Source: Bin80 sp965207565 (GTDB lineage Bacteria; Bacteroidota; Rhodothermia; Rhodothermales; Bin80). Taken from it: a DNA stretch of 64,000 bases. Made by a program: the position numbers and the translations under genes. Under the pieces are notes generated by a model. The model was not told where the DNA came from, did not search any database, and saw only the letters and a list, made by a program, of their open reading frames with translations. Numbering within the stretch: position 1 is the stretch's first letter; the number at the start of each line of letters is the position of its first letter. This document shows, piece by piece, positions 8,144 to 17,920 of the stretch. The stretch lies in the NCBI GenBank assembly GCA_965207565.1, contig CBDBMQ010000024.1:62001-126000 (forward strand), read 5' to 3'.

Positions 8144-9253
8144 TTGAGAGCAAGTAATATACAATCTTCTGTAGATCTGCGGGCCCTGTCTCTCTCTGAC
8201 CTTGAGAAATGGATTGCCGGGCTCGGAGAGCCGAACTGGCGGGCACACCAAGTCCTGCGATGGATGTATTCTGCCAAAAAAGCAGATTCATTCGCATCAA
8301 TGACCAATCTCCCGGCATCACTTCGGGAGACTCTGGAAGAAAAAGCATGTATGGAGCGATTACAGATCCAGACGCTCCTCACGGCAAAGGACCAGACGGT
8401 AAAAGTTCTTATGCAGTTACCTTCCGGGAGGAAGGTCGAAACCGTCTTAATCCCAAGCCTGGATTCCCGTGGGAATGCACACCGACTGACTGTATGCGTT
8501 TCGAGTCAGGTGGGCTGCGCAATGGGATGTACATTTTGTGCGACGGGCAGAATGGGATTTCAGGAAAACCTGACCTGCGGTCAGATCGTGGACCAGGTGA
8601 GTTATATGCGTGAGGTGGCCCATGAGCGTTTTGGCCGGGATATATCGAATGTGGTATTCATGGGCATGGGCGAGCCGCTTCTGAATTACGATGCCCTTCT
8701 GGCCAGCTTGGAGATTCTGACCCACCTGGATACAGTCGGGCTTTCGCCCAAGCGGATTACGGTTTCTACCGTCGGTCTTGCGCGCCGCATCCGTGATCTG
8801 GCCAATGATGCTCCCAAGATCGGCTTGGCCGTTTCCTTGCATGCCCCCGATGAATTGAAGCGGTCAAGCATCATGCCCATCAACCGCAGCGAAGCCACGG
8901 ACCTTGTCGCACTGGAATCTGCCATGAAATACCATACGACCACGACGGGACGTCGGCTTACGTTTGAGTACTGTCTGTTTCGGGGATTTAATGACTCAGC
9001 CAGCGATGCTCGTGCCTTGGCTCGGCTCTGTCACAGAGTCCATGCAAAAGTAAATATAATCATGTACAACAGCGTACCTGGAATTGATTTTGAGCGCACG
9101 AGCGAGGCGCGTCTGAATGAGTTTATGGCGCACTTATCGGTACGGAGCATCACAGTCACCGTGCGACGAAGCCGGGGAGCAGACATCGCTGCGGCCTGCG
9201 GGCAGCTCGCCAATCAGGAAAAGGCTGAATCGGCCAAACCGCCGGCCATCTAG
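8144..9253 (+). CDS. rlmN: Dual-specificity 23S rRNA/tRNA methyltransferase RlmN
   Basis: A 369-residue radical-SAM enzyme that methylates C2 of adenine 2503 in 23S rRNA and of adenine 37 in some tRNAs. The radical-SAM cluster motif is GCAMGCTFCATGRMGF (C125, C129, C132). The mechanistic cysteines are seen as C118 in TVCVSSQVGC and C352 in AAACGQLA. FMGMGEPLLNYD, which binds SAM, is intact. No ATG precedes the conserved N-terminus, so a TTG at 8144 is the likely start; the exact start is uncertain. Confidence 0.93.
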   Translation: MRASNIQSSVDLRALSLSDLEKWIAGLGEPNWRAHQVLRWMYSAKKADSFASMTNLPASLRETLEEKACMERLQIQTLLTAKDQTVKVLMQLPSGRKVETVLIPSLDSRGNAHRLTVCVSSQVGCAMGCTFCATGRMGFQENLTCGQIVDQVSYMREVAHERFGRDISNVVFMGMGEPLLNYDALLASLEILTHLDTVGLSPKRITVSTVGLARRIRDLANDAPKIGLAVSLHAPDELKRSSIMPINRSEATDLVALESAMKYHTTTTGRRLTFEYCLFRGFNDSASDARALARLCHRVHAKVNIIMYNSVPGIDFERTSEARLNEFMAHLSVRSITVTVRRSRGADIAAACGQLANQEKAESAKPPAI

Positions 9254-9298
9254 GTGAATCAATAAGTGAAAACCCAAGAAAGGGTCCCTTGTCTCCAG

Positions 9299-9919
9299 TC
9301 AAGAAGATGAAATAGCCCCGTTTTTGATCTCCTTTTCGATATCTGAAATCACCTTTTTTAGGTTCTCATAATTGCATTTGTGTGCAGAAAGATTTTCAAG
9401 AGAACGCAACCCAATTGTCTTTTGCGTGGGCACTTTCTGATTGAGGACCGAGGTAGCAATAACGTAAAAATCCCAAGCGCCCGTATCCAAGGGGTCAAAA
9501 GGCGCTTGCTTTCTATTAAAGACGCAAAAAACGTAGATGTGAGCCCAACGATTTTGAGCTTCTCGGTATTCCCCGGTGACGGCATTCCAGCCACTGTGCG
9601 GAGCGATTCCAAACCTGATAGTGGAGTATTCAGATTGCTCCCACGACTGTACATACGCGGCACTCTTGACCTCAATCACAGTGCCGGATGGTAGACGTAC
9701 GTCCGCTTCATCCCACTCTCTTCTTGGGCTATTGTGAAGATCTAATGCCACGGCTACGAGGAATTCTGCCAGAATCCCTCGCTGGGTGTTATCCACAAGC
9801 ATGGAGCCTGACCATCTCCAATAGTCAATCAGTCGAAGCGGCTGTTTGATCCCCACCCCATGAAATCGCTCCTTACCACACCGCAAGATGGCTTTATGCT
9901 GGGATAACCCGTCTGGCAT
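9299..9919 (-). CDS. Hypothetical protein with PD-(D/E)XK nuclease-like motif
   Basis: A 206-residue protein. Residues 48-95 carry RGILAEFLVAVAL, then REWDEADV, then TVIEVKSAAYVQSWEQ. The order E52, D70/D73, E83-x-K85, Q91 matches the PD-(D/E)XK restriction-endonuclease-like fold. The 'EVKSAAYxQSW' signature belongs to a widespread family of small uncharacterised proteins often found singly in accessory regions. It is on the same strand as the NTPase and ATPase upstream, about 325 bases after the NTPase stop, and may be part of the same cassette. It ends 45 bases from the convergent rlmN. Confidence 0.65.
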   Translation of the reverse strand: MPDGLSQHKAILRCGKERFHGVGIKQPLRLIDYWRWSGSMLVDNTQRGILAEFLVAVALDLHNSPRREWDEADVRLPSGTVIEVKSAAYVQSWEQSEYSTIRFGIAPHSGWNAVTGEYREAQNRWAHIYVFCVFNRKQAPFDPLDTGAWDFYVIATSVLNQKVPTQKTIGLRSLENLSAHKCNYENLKKVISDIEKEIKNGAISSS

Positions 9920-9977
9920 GTTACATCTAATCAGATTTTCAGCAATTGAACAGAATGATGTGTGCGTATTGATCTGA

Positions 9978-10241
9978 AAGAATATATGCGAAATGCAGAT
10001 AACGATGCATGTGGCCGGAGCTGTTGAGCATCGAAATAGTCATGGTATGGTCGAAGGCAACACGTATGCCATCGCTATGTGAGATGACATATGGGTCAAC
10101 GGTATCGAGGATCTCATAAATGTGCGAGCGTACTTTGTCAGGGCCCGGGAGGATGTGCCACGAAGGTACACGGAGATGAAGCAATGGCTTGCCGAAGTGT
10201 TATTGAACTGTACAAAGGATGGAGCCGCACTTGACCTTTAA
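9978..10241 (+). pseudogene. Possible gene remnant with an internal stop
   Basis: After a TGA at 10080 the plus strand reads 52 codons of protein-like composition, from 10083 (DDIWVNGIEDLINVRAYF) to KQWLAEVLLNCTKDGAALDL and a TAA. The same frame is open upstream back to 9978, so a single stop splits it. No family recognised. It fills the gap between the two minus-strand nuclease-motif genes and ends 2 bases from the stop of the NTPase gene. Confidence 0.22.
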
Positions 10242-10243
10242 CT

Positions 10244-13200
10244 CTACGGTGATTCATCCTCAATAAACCTTCCAGATAGGGCCACATCAATGATGACGAC
10301 ATGGATTCTTTTACTGAGTTCTGGATCAAGTCGCTTTTCAAGTAATTTCTTTAGTTCTATTGGTTCTCGGGGAATGCCTCCCTCTGGCGAAACAACCCTC
10401 ATGTTGTCTGCGCCAAACCAGAACACTAAATAAATCCCGTAACCATCAGACTTTGGATCTCGTGTGTATTTTGGCACAAGTTGCTCGGTGATGCCACGCC
10501 ATAGATCTATGTGTGAGTTTTTCTTGATTTCAATCGGGATCGCCAGGTTAGAGCCGTACGATATTCGGACAACTGCTCTTCGATCATCTGCGTAGTGCCC
10601 CTCTGACTGTGCATCAACTTGATACTTTTCAAGTTCGGTTGCTAAATGTAAGAGTAATGTATCTCGGCAGTCGTTTTCGGGTTTTGGTCTCGAGGGTCTA
10701 CGTCTATGAGGATCTTGGCCCCAGTCCCAGTATTGACGCCAGGCACTAGCTGGACCATTACGTATCTGGTCTGCCAACTTTTCAAGGGCATCAAGCGTTA
10801 GGCCTACAAGGTCCGCAGCATTTGCCGGGGGGCCACTACTAAGGGTTTTCTGAATCTGTTCCAAGCTTAGATCCGAATGCTTTGCCGCACGGCGGTGTCT
10901 AGCCTGTTTTTCCTGTGCACATGCAATCTCCTGTTTCCACGCCGATAGACTAGCATCGAATACCAGAACATCCAAGTTTTTCCTTGCATCATCACAGGTA
11001 CGTTTTATCAACTCTCCGATCCAGTACGTAAAGAGCGACTGGAATTTACGACTGATTCTCTGCTCAGCGCTAACAACACCTGCATGTTCTCGAAAAACAG
11101 GTGGATGTATTTGGCTCCCGAATGTTTGGATAAGCTGCCTAATCTCGTCAGAATTCCATTTATCAATGTCCTGCAAAATAAGCAGCCCACGGCCCGTAGG
11201 AACAAGAAAATCAATGACATGGTGCATACGAATTCCCTCTCCGGTAGAGAGAAAGTTAGTCAGCATCGGGATATAGATATTCCTGTCGACGAACAATCCT
11301 GCAGCTAGCCATTGGGCTTGCTGGCCTATGTCCATCCGCTTGCGATTTAGCCGCTTTGAGATAATACTATGCAATGCTCTCGTAGGCATTCCATTGTTCA
11401 GAATCCCGCTCCAGAGGACTAAACGTAGAGATTCCAGTTTACGGGCACTGCATCGGGAAGGAAATACGGTAAACATCTGGTGCACAGCGAGCTTTGCCAC
11501 ATGAGCGTAGGCTGGATCAAAAGCCATCTTATACATGTGGGGATTCGGCGGATTTTTAGAGCGAACATTTGCATTGTGCACCGAAACCAGCGAATCAGCC
11601 ACGGCCTTTGGATAGCGTATTAAGGCCTGCTCATACCATGTTGAAAATTTGTCATGATTATCAAAATGATTGATAAAAAGGGATTGTTGGCGAGGTAATT
11701 CTGTAATCAGATAAAATCCTAGTGCTTGCCGAATTCCCGTTTCAGAGAAGAGATGGTTCAGATCATTACTCACCTTGTGTGCCTCTTCTATTCCCGCAAG
11801 AAAAGGGAGTGCAAAATATGATCTCTCGCCATCTTCATGGAGTTGGGTGATCTGATTGAGGTCTGGAAGGTCATTCCGGTCCAGTAGGCTACGAAATCCC
11901 CCCAGTGTTGCCTGCACCAGACCCTCATCACCTTCAAAATACGCCTTCAGGCAAGTCTGCGGATTATTTTCATTTGTATTGGGATTGTCAAAGTATATGT
12001 GGGCAAGCTCATCAAGAATTACAGGCATACATTGCCCCTTCGCTAATTCAATTTGTTGTTGACGAAGGATTTCTAGTTTTTCCTGTTTTTGTTTTTGATA
12101 GACACCTTGAATTTCCTCCTGTTTCTTCTTGATCTCAATTGTCTCGAGTTCAGCTTGGGCCCTATTCTTTAGGCGTTGATCATTCCACTGGATCAATCCA
12201 GGTATATCGGACACTGCAGAGATAATTTCTTGATCGGAGGGGAGTAGCCCCCAGCCCTCTTGCGTCAGGATAGACCATGATGCGAGCTCTTTTGCCACAT
12301 TTTGATTTGAGTCCCAAAGTTGTGCCGCACGCTCAAGACACCATAAGCGAAATCCCTCCGGCGCACTCTTGCCCACAAATTTGAGCGCTATCGCCTTAAT
12401 GAAGGATTCACTCCCAATATTCACTTCCTCTCTCAACAGGCCGTGTTCAATGAGAGTGTACTGGACGCTCTCTCGTTGACTCAGCCAATTACGGATTTCA
12501 CTGTTTGCTTTATCATCCAAACTACAACTCGGTCGCGAAATATGTACCGGAATTAGCTGAGAGAAATAATAGTCGAATTCAACAAGTTCAAACCAGCGGT
12601 ACAACTTTGGTGTGTCTAAATCATCTCCAAATAGCTCTAAACCCCTTGCAAGAAGCTGAATCACAATACCTGAAAGTCTTTGATCTTCTGATTTTGGGAT
12701 GGCCTCGGAAGCATGATCACAAAGAGAATCCAGTAATTCTTTGATCTGTTTCTCATTTGATCGATCAACGAGGTTCGCGAAAAAGTTTTGATAAGCACTA
12801 TAATGGCCAGTAGTTGGTCCGGTTACGAGGTAATTCCATACCTCTGCAGGCTGCAATTCATGAGGGTACATGAGATGTAGCAGTGTACCTTGGAGATCAT
12901 GTTTTTCGTCCGATATATGTTTTTCTTGCAATCCCTCTAATATGCCCCTCAGTAGAGTACTGTGCTGCGGGGTGTGATGAAGCATCCTGTTCAAGGCAGC
13001 AAGTGCCTCGCAACGGATATTTGATTGCCAGCTATGATCGCGAACGATGTTCAGCAAGCTTTTGTGATCGGTCTCCCAGTCCGACACGTTCTTATGGAAG
13101 TACATTTGTGAGAATCCCCGAAGGAGCAAATAAACCAGCGTTTGCCTGTTTTTTGAGCGTTCATGCGAATTCGTTAAATCCTGGATGATTGGTATGCCTT

Positions 13201-14449
13201 TATCCCCGACTAAGACATTCAGGGCAGCAGCAGAAGGCCAGTCAGAGTTAAGATGAATCTGTTGTTCAAGTTTCGCGAGTAGTTTATTTCGCTCAATGGG
13301 GCTAAAACCTCTGGTATCTCCATTGAAGGCAACAGTACTCGGATCTACCTGAATCAGAATTTCTCTCGCTTGATCGTTCAACGCAGCGAGCCATGCGGCA
13401 AGTCCTCTTAGATCAGGCAAAAGAATTCCATTGTGCTCCATGAGCAAGGCGAGGGCGCGCCGGACCCTTAGGCCATTCTGGATTTCTTTACTCAAATAGC
13501 GGGCTCCGAGGAATTCGGCCACAAGACGATGGATCGGAATTTTGGAGCGGGGAGGACCTGCAAAGATCCTTGAATCAAAAGCTGCCTGAAGGGACAGATC
13601 TTGGTGGCATTCCAAATCACGCATAGATAGAATTTCGGAGTCATCTGTATCATCCCTTGACCAGCCAGTCTTATTTGCGATCAGCATATATGCAGAAAGC
13701 TTCCCGGCTGCAGTTAAGATTGCTTCCCGGGATTGCAACGAAGCGGATGAATGGGCATCACGATGTTCATTGTTTCGTTCTCGGACGAGTTCCCGGCAGG
13801 CGTTTTCAAGCATTTTCAATTGACTGTCAGGCCAGTCTTCTGCTTTGATGGACGTTAGCAGGAAGTCAAGCAATTGCGGATTCCCGAGCAGGGCATCCAT
13901 GCCATATTCATGAGCTCGCTGAATGAAGGTATTTGCATCTTGTCCCCGTTGAGAGACGATCTCCCGAATGCCGTTGTAATCCAGCGGGTTCAATTGGAGT
14001 ACTGGAATTTCTTTAGAGTCTAAAAGCGAACCAAGCTCTTCCCGGTCACGAGAGCCTAACCAATTGGCAGAGCGGCAGGACAAACGGAATTTGGGGATTC
14101 CCAATGCTCCCAGACCATAGATGACTTTGTCCAGTACTTCTCTCGGATCTCCTCCGCCAACACGCATCTCATCAAGTCCGTCAATGAAGATTGTTTTTGT
14201 TCGCCATTCTGGGTGGTGGTCCAAATTGGCCCGGATAAATCTCCGGGCAGAAATACGATGTGTACCATCAATCCTATGAGTCGCAGCAGCAAACTCTGTG
14301 CTCTTGCCCATTCCTGGTTCTCCCAAAAGAACATAACCGCGATCAGAATCAAAATCTTGCAATGATAGTCCGTCTTGCCCAAAACGGTGATCGTTTTGGG
14401 GTTCAATCAGGTTGACAGTACGCGGTATGTGCTGCATGATCAAATTCAT
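10244..14449 (-). CDS. STAND-like P-loop NTPase with C-terminal PD-(D/E)XK domain
   Basis: A 1401-residue protein. The N-terminus is a P-loop NTPase: Walker A GEPGMGKST (43-51), Walker B TIFIDGLDEM (86-95) and a sensor-like FRLSCRSANW (121-130), the pattern of NACHT/STAND ATPases. About 1000 residues of alpha-helical, HEAT-like sequence follow, including a charged coiled-coil near residues 760-810. Near the C-terminus, E1258, D1288/D1289 and IEIKK (E1307, K1309), followed by DGYGIYLVFWFG, match a PD-(D/E)XK nuclease fold. This suggests a sensor-switch-nuclease of the anti-phage type, but with the nuclease at the C-terminus. It overlaps the upstream ATPase gene by 4 bases (ATGA). Confidence 0.8.
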   Translation of the reverse strand: MNLIMQHIPRTVNLIEPQNDHRFGQDGLSLQDFDSDRGYVLLGEPGMGKSTEFAAATHRIDGTHRISARRFIRANLDHHPEWRTKTIFIDGLDEMRVGGGDPREVLDKVIYGLGALGIPKFRLSCRSANWLGSRDREELGSLLDSKEIPVLQLNPLDYNGIREIVSQRGQDANTFIQRAHEYGMDALLGNPQLLDFLLTSIKAEDWPDSQLKMLENACRELVRERNNEHRDAHSSASLQSREAILTAAGKLSAYMLIANKTGWSRDDTDDSEILSMRDLECHQDLSLQAAFDSRIFAGPPRSKIPIHRLVAEFLGARYLSKEIQNGLRVRRALALLMEHNGILLPDLRGLAAWLAALNDQAREILIQVDPSTVAFNGDTRGFSPIERNKLLAKLEQQIHLNSDWPSAAALNVLVGDKGIPIIQDLTNSHERSKNRQTLVYLLLRGFSQMYFHKNVSDWETDHKSLLNIVRDHSWQSNIRCEALAALNRMLHHTPQHSTLLRGILEGLQEKHISDEKHDLQGTLLHLMYPHELQPAEVWNYLVTGPTTGHYSAYQNFFANLVDRSNEKQIKELLDSLCDHASEAIPKSEDQRLSGIVIQLLARGLELFGDDLDTPKLYRWFELVEFDYYFSQLIPVHISRPSCSLDDKANSEIRNWLSQRESVQYTLIEHGLLREEVNIGSESFIKAIALKFVGKSAPEGFRLWCLERAAQLWDSNQNVAKELASWSILTQEGWGLLPSDQEIISAVSDIPGLIQWNDQRLKNRAQAELETIEIKKKQEEIQGVYQKQKQEKLEILRQQQIELAKGQCMPVILDELAHIYFDNPNTNENNPQTCLKAYFEGDEGLVQATLGGFRSLLDRNDLPDLNQITQLHEDGERSYFALPFLAGIEEAHKVSNDLNHLFSETGIRQALGFYLITELPRQQSLFINHFDNHDKFSTWYEQALIRYPKAVADSLVSVHNANVRSKNPPNPHMYKMAFDPAYAHVAKLAVHQMFTVFPSRCSARKLESLRLVLWSGILNNGMPTRALHSIISKRLNRKRMDIGQQAQWLAAGLFVDRNIYIPMLTNFLSTGEGIRMHHVIDFLVPTGRGLLILQDIDKWNSDEIRQLIQTFGSQIHPPVFREHAGVVSAEQRISRKFQSLFTYWIGELIKRTCDDARKNLDVLVFDASLSAWKQEIACAQEKQARHRRAAKHSDLSLEQIQKTLSSGPPANAADLVGLTLDALEKLADQIRNGPASAWRQYWDWGQDPHRRRPSRPKPENDCRDTLLLHLATELEKYQVDAQSEGHYADDRRAVVRISYGSNLAIPIEIKKNSHIDLWRGITEQLVPKYTRDPKSDGYGIYLVFWFGADNMRVVSPEGGIPREPIELKKLLEKRLDPELSKRIHVVIIDVALSGRFIEDESP

Positions 14450-15726
14450 AGATCTTCAATCCATTCATCGGTGGTAAGCGACAAGAATTCATTGAACGGA
14501 AAACCGCTTGGACCCACTATCATTGTTTTGGCGTGCGGAAAGCGATCTCTAAATGCGTCTAATCCATGATGTGTCTGTTTCTTACCGCTCTTAACTTCCA
14601 CGCCAACGAGATGAGGACCGCGTGAGATGACGAAATCAACCTCATGCTTACCACTCTTGTCACGCCAATAATGAATTCGGGTGGCAGTATTCCGCGTGTT
14701 ACATAAATGGGCGCCCACTGCGCTCTCCACAACGCGGCCCCAAAAGGGGCGGTCGATTTGTGCCTCCTCAAACGAATAACCGGACGGTGCCGTCATGAGT
14801 GCCGTGTTTAGAACATTAAACTTGGGACGAGAGGCTATCCCTGAGTGTGGAGCTGGGGTATATCGAAATAGAGTGGTAGTTAGACCTGCATCAGAAAGCA
14901 AGTTCAGGTAATGTTTAACAGTTGTTGCATTGCCTTTGTCGTGGAGTAGGCCTAAGAGCTTGTTATATGCCATGATCCGGCCAGAATAGCTGGGTGCGAT
15001 ATCTATTAATTGGCGCATCAAGGCAGGTTTCTTTATCTGTTTAAGCGATACGATGTCCCGACCAATAACAGAACCTACGATTGTCTTTGTGATGTACTCG
15101 CGCCAATAATCAAACCGCGATTTCTCCGATTCGTCAGGCCAAGAGGCAGGATAGCCACCATAAAACATAAATTGCTCAGCCGTCAGACCGAATACCTTTG
15201 CCATTTCTTGAAGCGACCAGTGTTTGACTGATAGTTCACGGAAACGACCTGTGAGGCTTTCATTACGGCCAACAAGCATCTGCCAGACAGCTGATCCTAA
15301 GATTACCACATGGAGGGGGTAGCCCTCTAGACGGTCTCTGTCCCATAGCCCCTTGACGTAATTTGACCACTGTGGGATGAGTTGAATTTCATCCAAAAAC
15401 AAAACCTGTCCCCGGGGGGATTTTAGCGAAGCCTCACGGGCATTCTCCCATATGTCTACAAGAGTCTTTGGATTTGCAAATTTTTCAATCTGTGCGGTAT
15501 CAAAGACGTTTGCATCTCTGGGCCAATCCGGCTTATTTAAACGCGGATCGTCGAAGGAAATATACCGACACGTAAACCCTAATTCTATCAACTGCTGGCG
15601 GGCTTGGAGAGCAATGGTCGTTTTGCCAACTTGACGAGGACCAATAGTGGCGATAATCCGCATGTCAGAGCTACTTGATATAAATTCTATCAAGCGATTA
15701 ACATGTGTGCGATGGAAGGTATACAT
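14446..15726 (-). CDS. AAA family ATPase with DUF4143 domain
   Basis: A 426-residue protein of the AAA_14/DUF4143 family. Walker A is GPRQVGKTT (29-37), Walker B is GQVLFLDEIQ, and the C-terminal DUF4143 part ends with DFVISRGPHLVGVEVKSGKK, whose D...E-x-K is a nuclease-like fold. These ATPases are widespread in bacteria and archaea, and their biochemical role is not established. Many are solitary accessory genes. Here the stop overlaps the start of the STAND-like gene by 4 bases, so the two are made from one message and probably act together. The ATG at 15726 fits the family start. Confidence 0.85.
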   Translation of the reverse strand: MYTFHRTHVNRLIEFISSSSDMRIIATIGPRQVGKTTIALQARQQLIELGFTCRYISFDDPRLNKPDWPRDANVFDTAQIEKFANPKTLVDIWENAREASLKSPRGQVLFLDEIQLIPQWSNYVKGLWDRDRLEGYPLHVVILGSAVWQMLVGRNESLTGRFRELSVKHWSLQEMAKVFGLTAEQFMFYGGYPASWPDESEKSRFDYWREYITKTIVGSVIGRDIVSLKQIKKPALMRQLIDIAPSYSGRIMAYNKLLGLLHDKGNATTVKHYLNLLSDAGLTTTLFRYTPAPHSGIASRPKFNVLNTALMTAPSGYSFEEAQIDRPFWGRVVESAVGAHLCNTRNTATRIHYWRDKSGKHEVDFVISRGPHLVGVEVKSGKKQTHHGLDAFRDRFPHAKTMIVGPSGFPFNEFLSLTTDEWIEDL

Positions 15727-15861
15727 GTAAGATACTCAACTTTATAAATTTATATAACATAGTACCTTTTATATGTTCCATCCCAAAAGAATTCATAAAA
15801 TATCATCCCTAATCCCCCTGAGGGGTAATGAGATTCGAAAAACGGAAAGGCGACATTGGAC

Positions 15862-15893
15862 AAAAAAATCCCATACCCCTCAAGGGATATGGG
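15862..15893 (-). terminator. Intrinsic terminator of the panC/WG-repeat operon
   Basis: Read on the minus strand, a 10-bp stem (15893-15884 with 15879-15870, one G-U wobble) around a 4-base loop is followed by seven T. It lies 46 bases after the stop of the WG-repeat gene and fits a Rho-independent terminator. A second short CCCCTGAGGGG hairpin sits nearby at about 15810-15820. The rest of 15727-15939 shows nothing else. Confidence 0.78.
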
Positions 15894-15939
15894 AAACGGA
15901 TGAAAGCATCAACCCTTCTCCTCTTATCTCAGCGATCAA

Positions 15940-16992
15940 TTACGGGTCGTCCTCTCGCCATACGAAAATTCCTGTAGTGTCAATATATCCTGACCGCCCT
16001 TCCAGGGTTACCCAGGCAAGCCCCCGATCAAATGAAGCGGCTTTCTCGTATCGCGGCGGAATGACCATGGTTCCTGTCGAATCAATGAATCCATACCCAT
16101 CCCCCGTTAATACCAATGCTCGTCCATTCGAAAAATCATCCGCCCTCTGGTAACCAGTCTTAACAACGACTTCACCCGCGCGGTCAACGAATCCCCACAA
16201 ACCTCCTTCGCTCACCCGAGCCCGATTTTCTTTGAAGGAAAAAATCTGCTCGTAGTCCAGTTCCAATACAAATGTCCCTGTAGAATCAATGAATCCACGC
16301 TTTCTGCCCTTACGAGCGAGAGCAAGGCCTTCCGATGGATTCCGCATAGAATGAAATTCCGGCTCAACAATCCATGACCCGGTTCGGTCAAGTAATCCCC
16401 AGCGCGTATTAACACTCACCACAAAAACCTTCCGAACCACTTCGACCGCTGCCATCGCGTCAGAAAATGGCAGCGCACGGACGAATTTATCCGGCACAAC
16501 CATTTCGCCTTCCCGATCAATGTACCCCCACTTGGGCTCAAGCCCTGCAACCGTACCGGACTGTACACGCACCGGAGCCAACCCATCACTGAAATCCAGT
16601 GCTGAAGTGAAAAACTCATCCGTAATCGGCACGCCGCTCCGATCAATAAAGCTCCAGTACTGACCCGACTGAACACGCGCAATGCCATTCGAAAATGGGA
16701 ACACAGATGAGAATTGCGGAGCAATGCGTACCGAGTCCTCCTGATCAATAAACCCCCACCAATAGCCGGACCTTACCGCAGCGAGCCCTTCGGATGATAC
16801 TTTTGCCCCGCTATACTTCGGCTCAATAATGACTTCGCCGCTGTTGTTAATGAACCCAAATTGGCCATCCTCCAGGATTGGATACATGGTGTTCTCCTGG
16901 CCATAAGCCAAATGATCGAACACGATTACGCAGCCAAGTAGTGCGTAGATGGCGAATCTACTGCGCCGGGACGAGAGCAAATGCATTATCAA
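15940..16992 (-). CDS. Secreted WG-repeat protein
   Basis: A 350-residue protein with an N-terminal hydrophobic signal segment (residues 13-31, ending in AYGQ), followed by nine repeats of about 35 residues built on W/F-G-F-I-D-x-x-G...V-I-P-x-F/Y. These are WG repeats, a beta-rich module found in secreted or surface proteins; no enzymatic function is known. Its first 35 bases overlap the 3' end of panC if the first ATG (16992) is used; the ATG at 16986 is an alternative. It is the last gene before a terminator, so it is probably co-transcribed with panC. Confidence 0.85.
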   Translation of the reverse strand: MIMHLLSSRRSRFAIYALLGCVIVFDHLAYGQENTMYPILEDGQFGFINNSGEVIIEPKYSGAKVSSEGLAAVRSGYWWGFIDQEDSVRIAPQFSSVFPFSNGIARVQSGQYWSFIDRSGVPITDEFFTSALDFSDGLAPVRVQSGTVAGLEPKWGYIDREGEMVVPDKFVRALPFSDAMAAVEVVRKVFVVSVNTRWGLLDRTGSWIVEPEFHSMRNPSEGLALARKGRKRGFIDSTGTFVLELDYEQIFSFKENRARVSEGGLWGFVDRAGEVVVKTGYQRADDFSNGRALVLTGDGYGFIDSTGTMVIPPRYEKAASFDRGLAWVTLEGRSGYIDTTGIFVWREDDP

Positions 16993-17860
16993 TTAGACGA
17001 GTATGCTGAAAATATACCGCAACTGCGACAATCACCTCCATGCCCGGCGTGAATTGTTCAACCGGCTCTAGTCTACTGGCCGTCACGATCTCTGCATACT
17101 GCAGTTTTGCTTGTGGCACAGAGTGAATCATCTCCTGAATCATACCGGTTACGGCCATCGGGCTTTCTTCCCCATCTTCAATCATCCGGGTTGCCGAGTT
17201 GATAGCCTTTGAAATTACACTTACCTGACTACGCTCGTCTGCAGTGAGATATTTGTTACGTGAAGAATACGCCAGACCATTGAGTTCTCGGGCGGTTTCT
17301 CCCCCAATAATTTTAATGTCCAGTGCCAAATCTTGAACCATCCGCTTCAGCAGGATATACTGCTGAATGTCCTTGAGTCCAAACACACCGATATGCGGCT
17401 TGCACGCAGCAAACAGCTTCATGACCACCGTCAGGACTCCTCTAAAATGGCCCGATCTGTATTTTCCACACAGTTGCTGCGACATTTCCGGGCAAGTCAC
17501 CCATACGCACTGTTGACCAGATCCCTCGGGATAAAGCGTTGCTTCGCTGGGAGCAAATATGGTACTGACCCCACCGACTTCTTCCAGTAGTTTGCAATCT
17601 CTCTGAAAATCACGCGGATAGGCTTCAAAGTCTTCTCCAGGTCCAAACTGGGTCGGGTTCACAAAAATAGATACTGTAACATGATCTGCTTCAGCTTTTG
17701 CACACCGTACTAGGGATAAATGTCCCTCATGCAAGCTACCCATGGTTGGAACCAATGCCAATACGCGCCCTTCCATACGCTGTTGGTCGGCGTGCGTCTG
17801 CATTTCTGCAACTGTCCGAATGATCTTCACGGATCCCCTGGAATTTGTTTTTGAATTCAC
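16958..17860 (-). CDS. panC: Pantothenate synthetase
   Basis: A 300-residue enzyme that joins pantoate and beta-alanine using ATP, the last step of pantothenate (coenzyme A precursor) synthesis in the cytoplasm. Visible motifs are PTMGSLHEGH (H44, H47; the HIGH signature of the nucleotidyltransferase fold), VSIFVNPTQFGPGEDFEAYPR, GVFGLKDIQQ and the ATP-loop-like SSRNKYL. Length is normal. The 10-residue leader before VKIIRTV may be non-essential. It overlaps the WG-repeat gene downstream. Confidence 0.95.
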   Translation of the reverse strand: MNSKTNSRGSVKIIRTVAEMQTHADQQRMEGRVLALVPTMGSLHEGHLSLVRCAKAEADHVTVSIFVNPTQFGPGEDFEAYPRDFQRDCKLLEEVGGVSTIFAPSEATLYPEGSGQQCVWVTCPEMSQQLCGKYRSGHFRGVLTVVMKLFAACKPHIGVFGLKDIQQYILLKRMVQDLALDIKIIGGETARELNGLAYSSRNKYLTADERSQVSVISKAINSATRMIEDGEESPMAVTGMIQEMIHSVPQAKLQYAEIVTASRLEPVEQFTPGMEVIVAVAVYFQHTRLIDNAFALVPAQ

Positions 17861-17920
17861 ATATTACAACAAGGCGTAGAATTCGTTTATATTGTCCTGA
17901 TTGTAGCCATTAATCAATAC

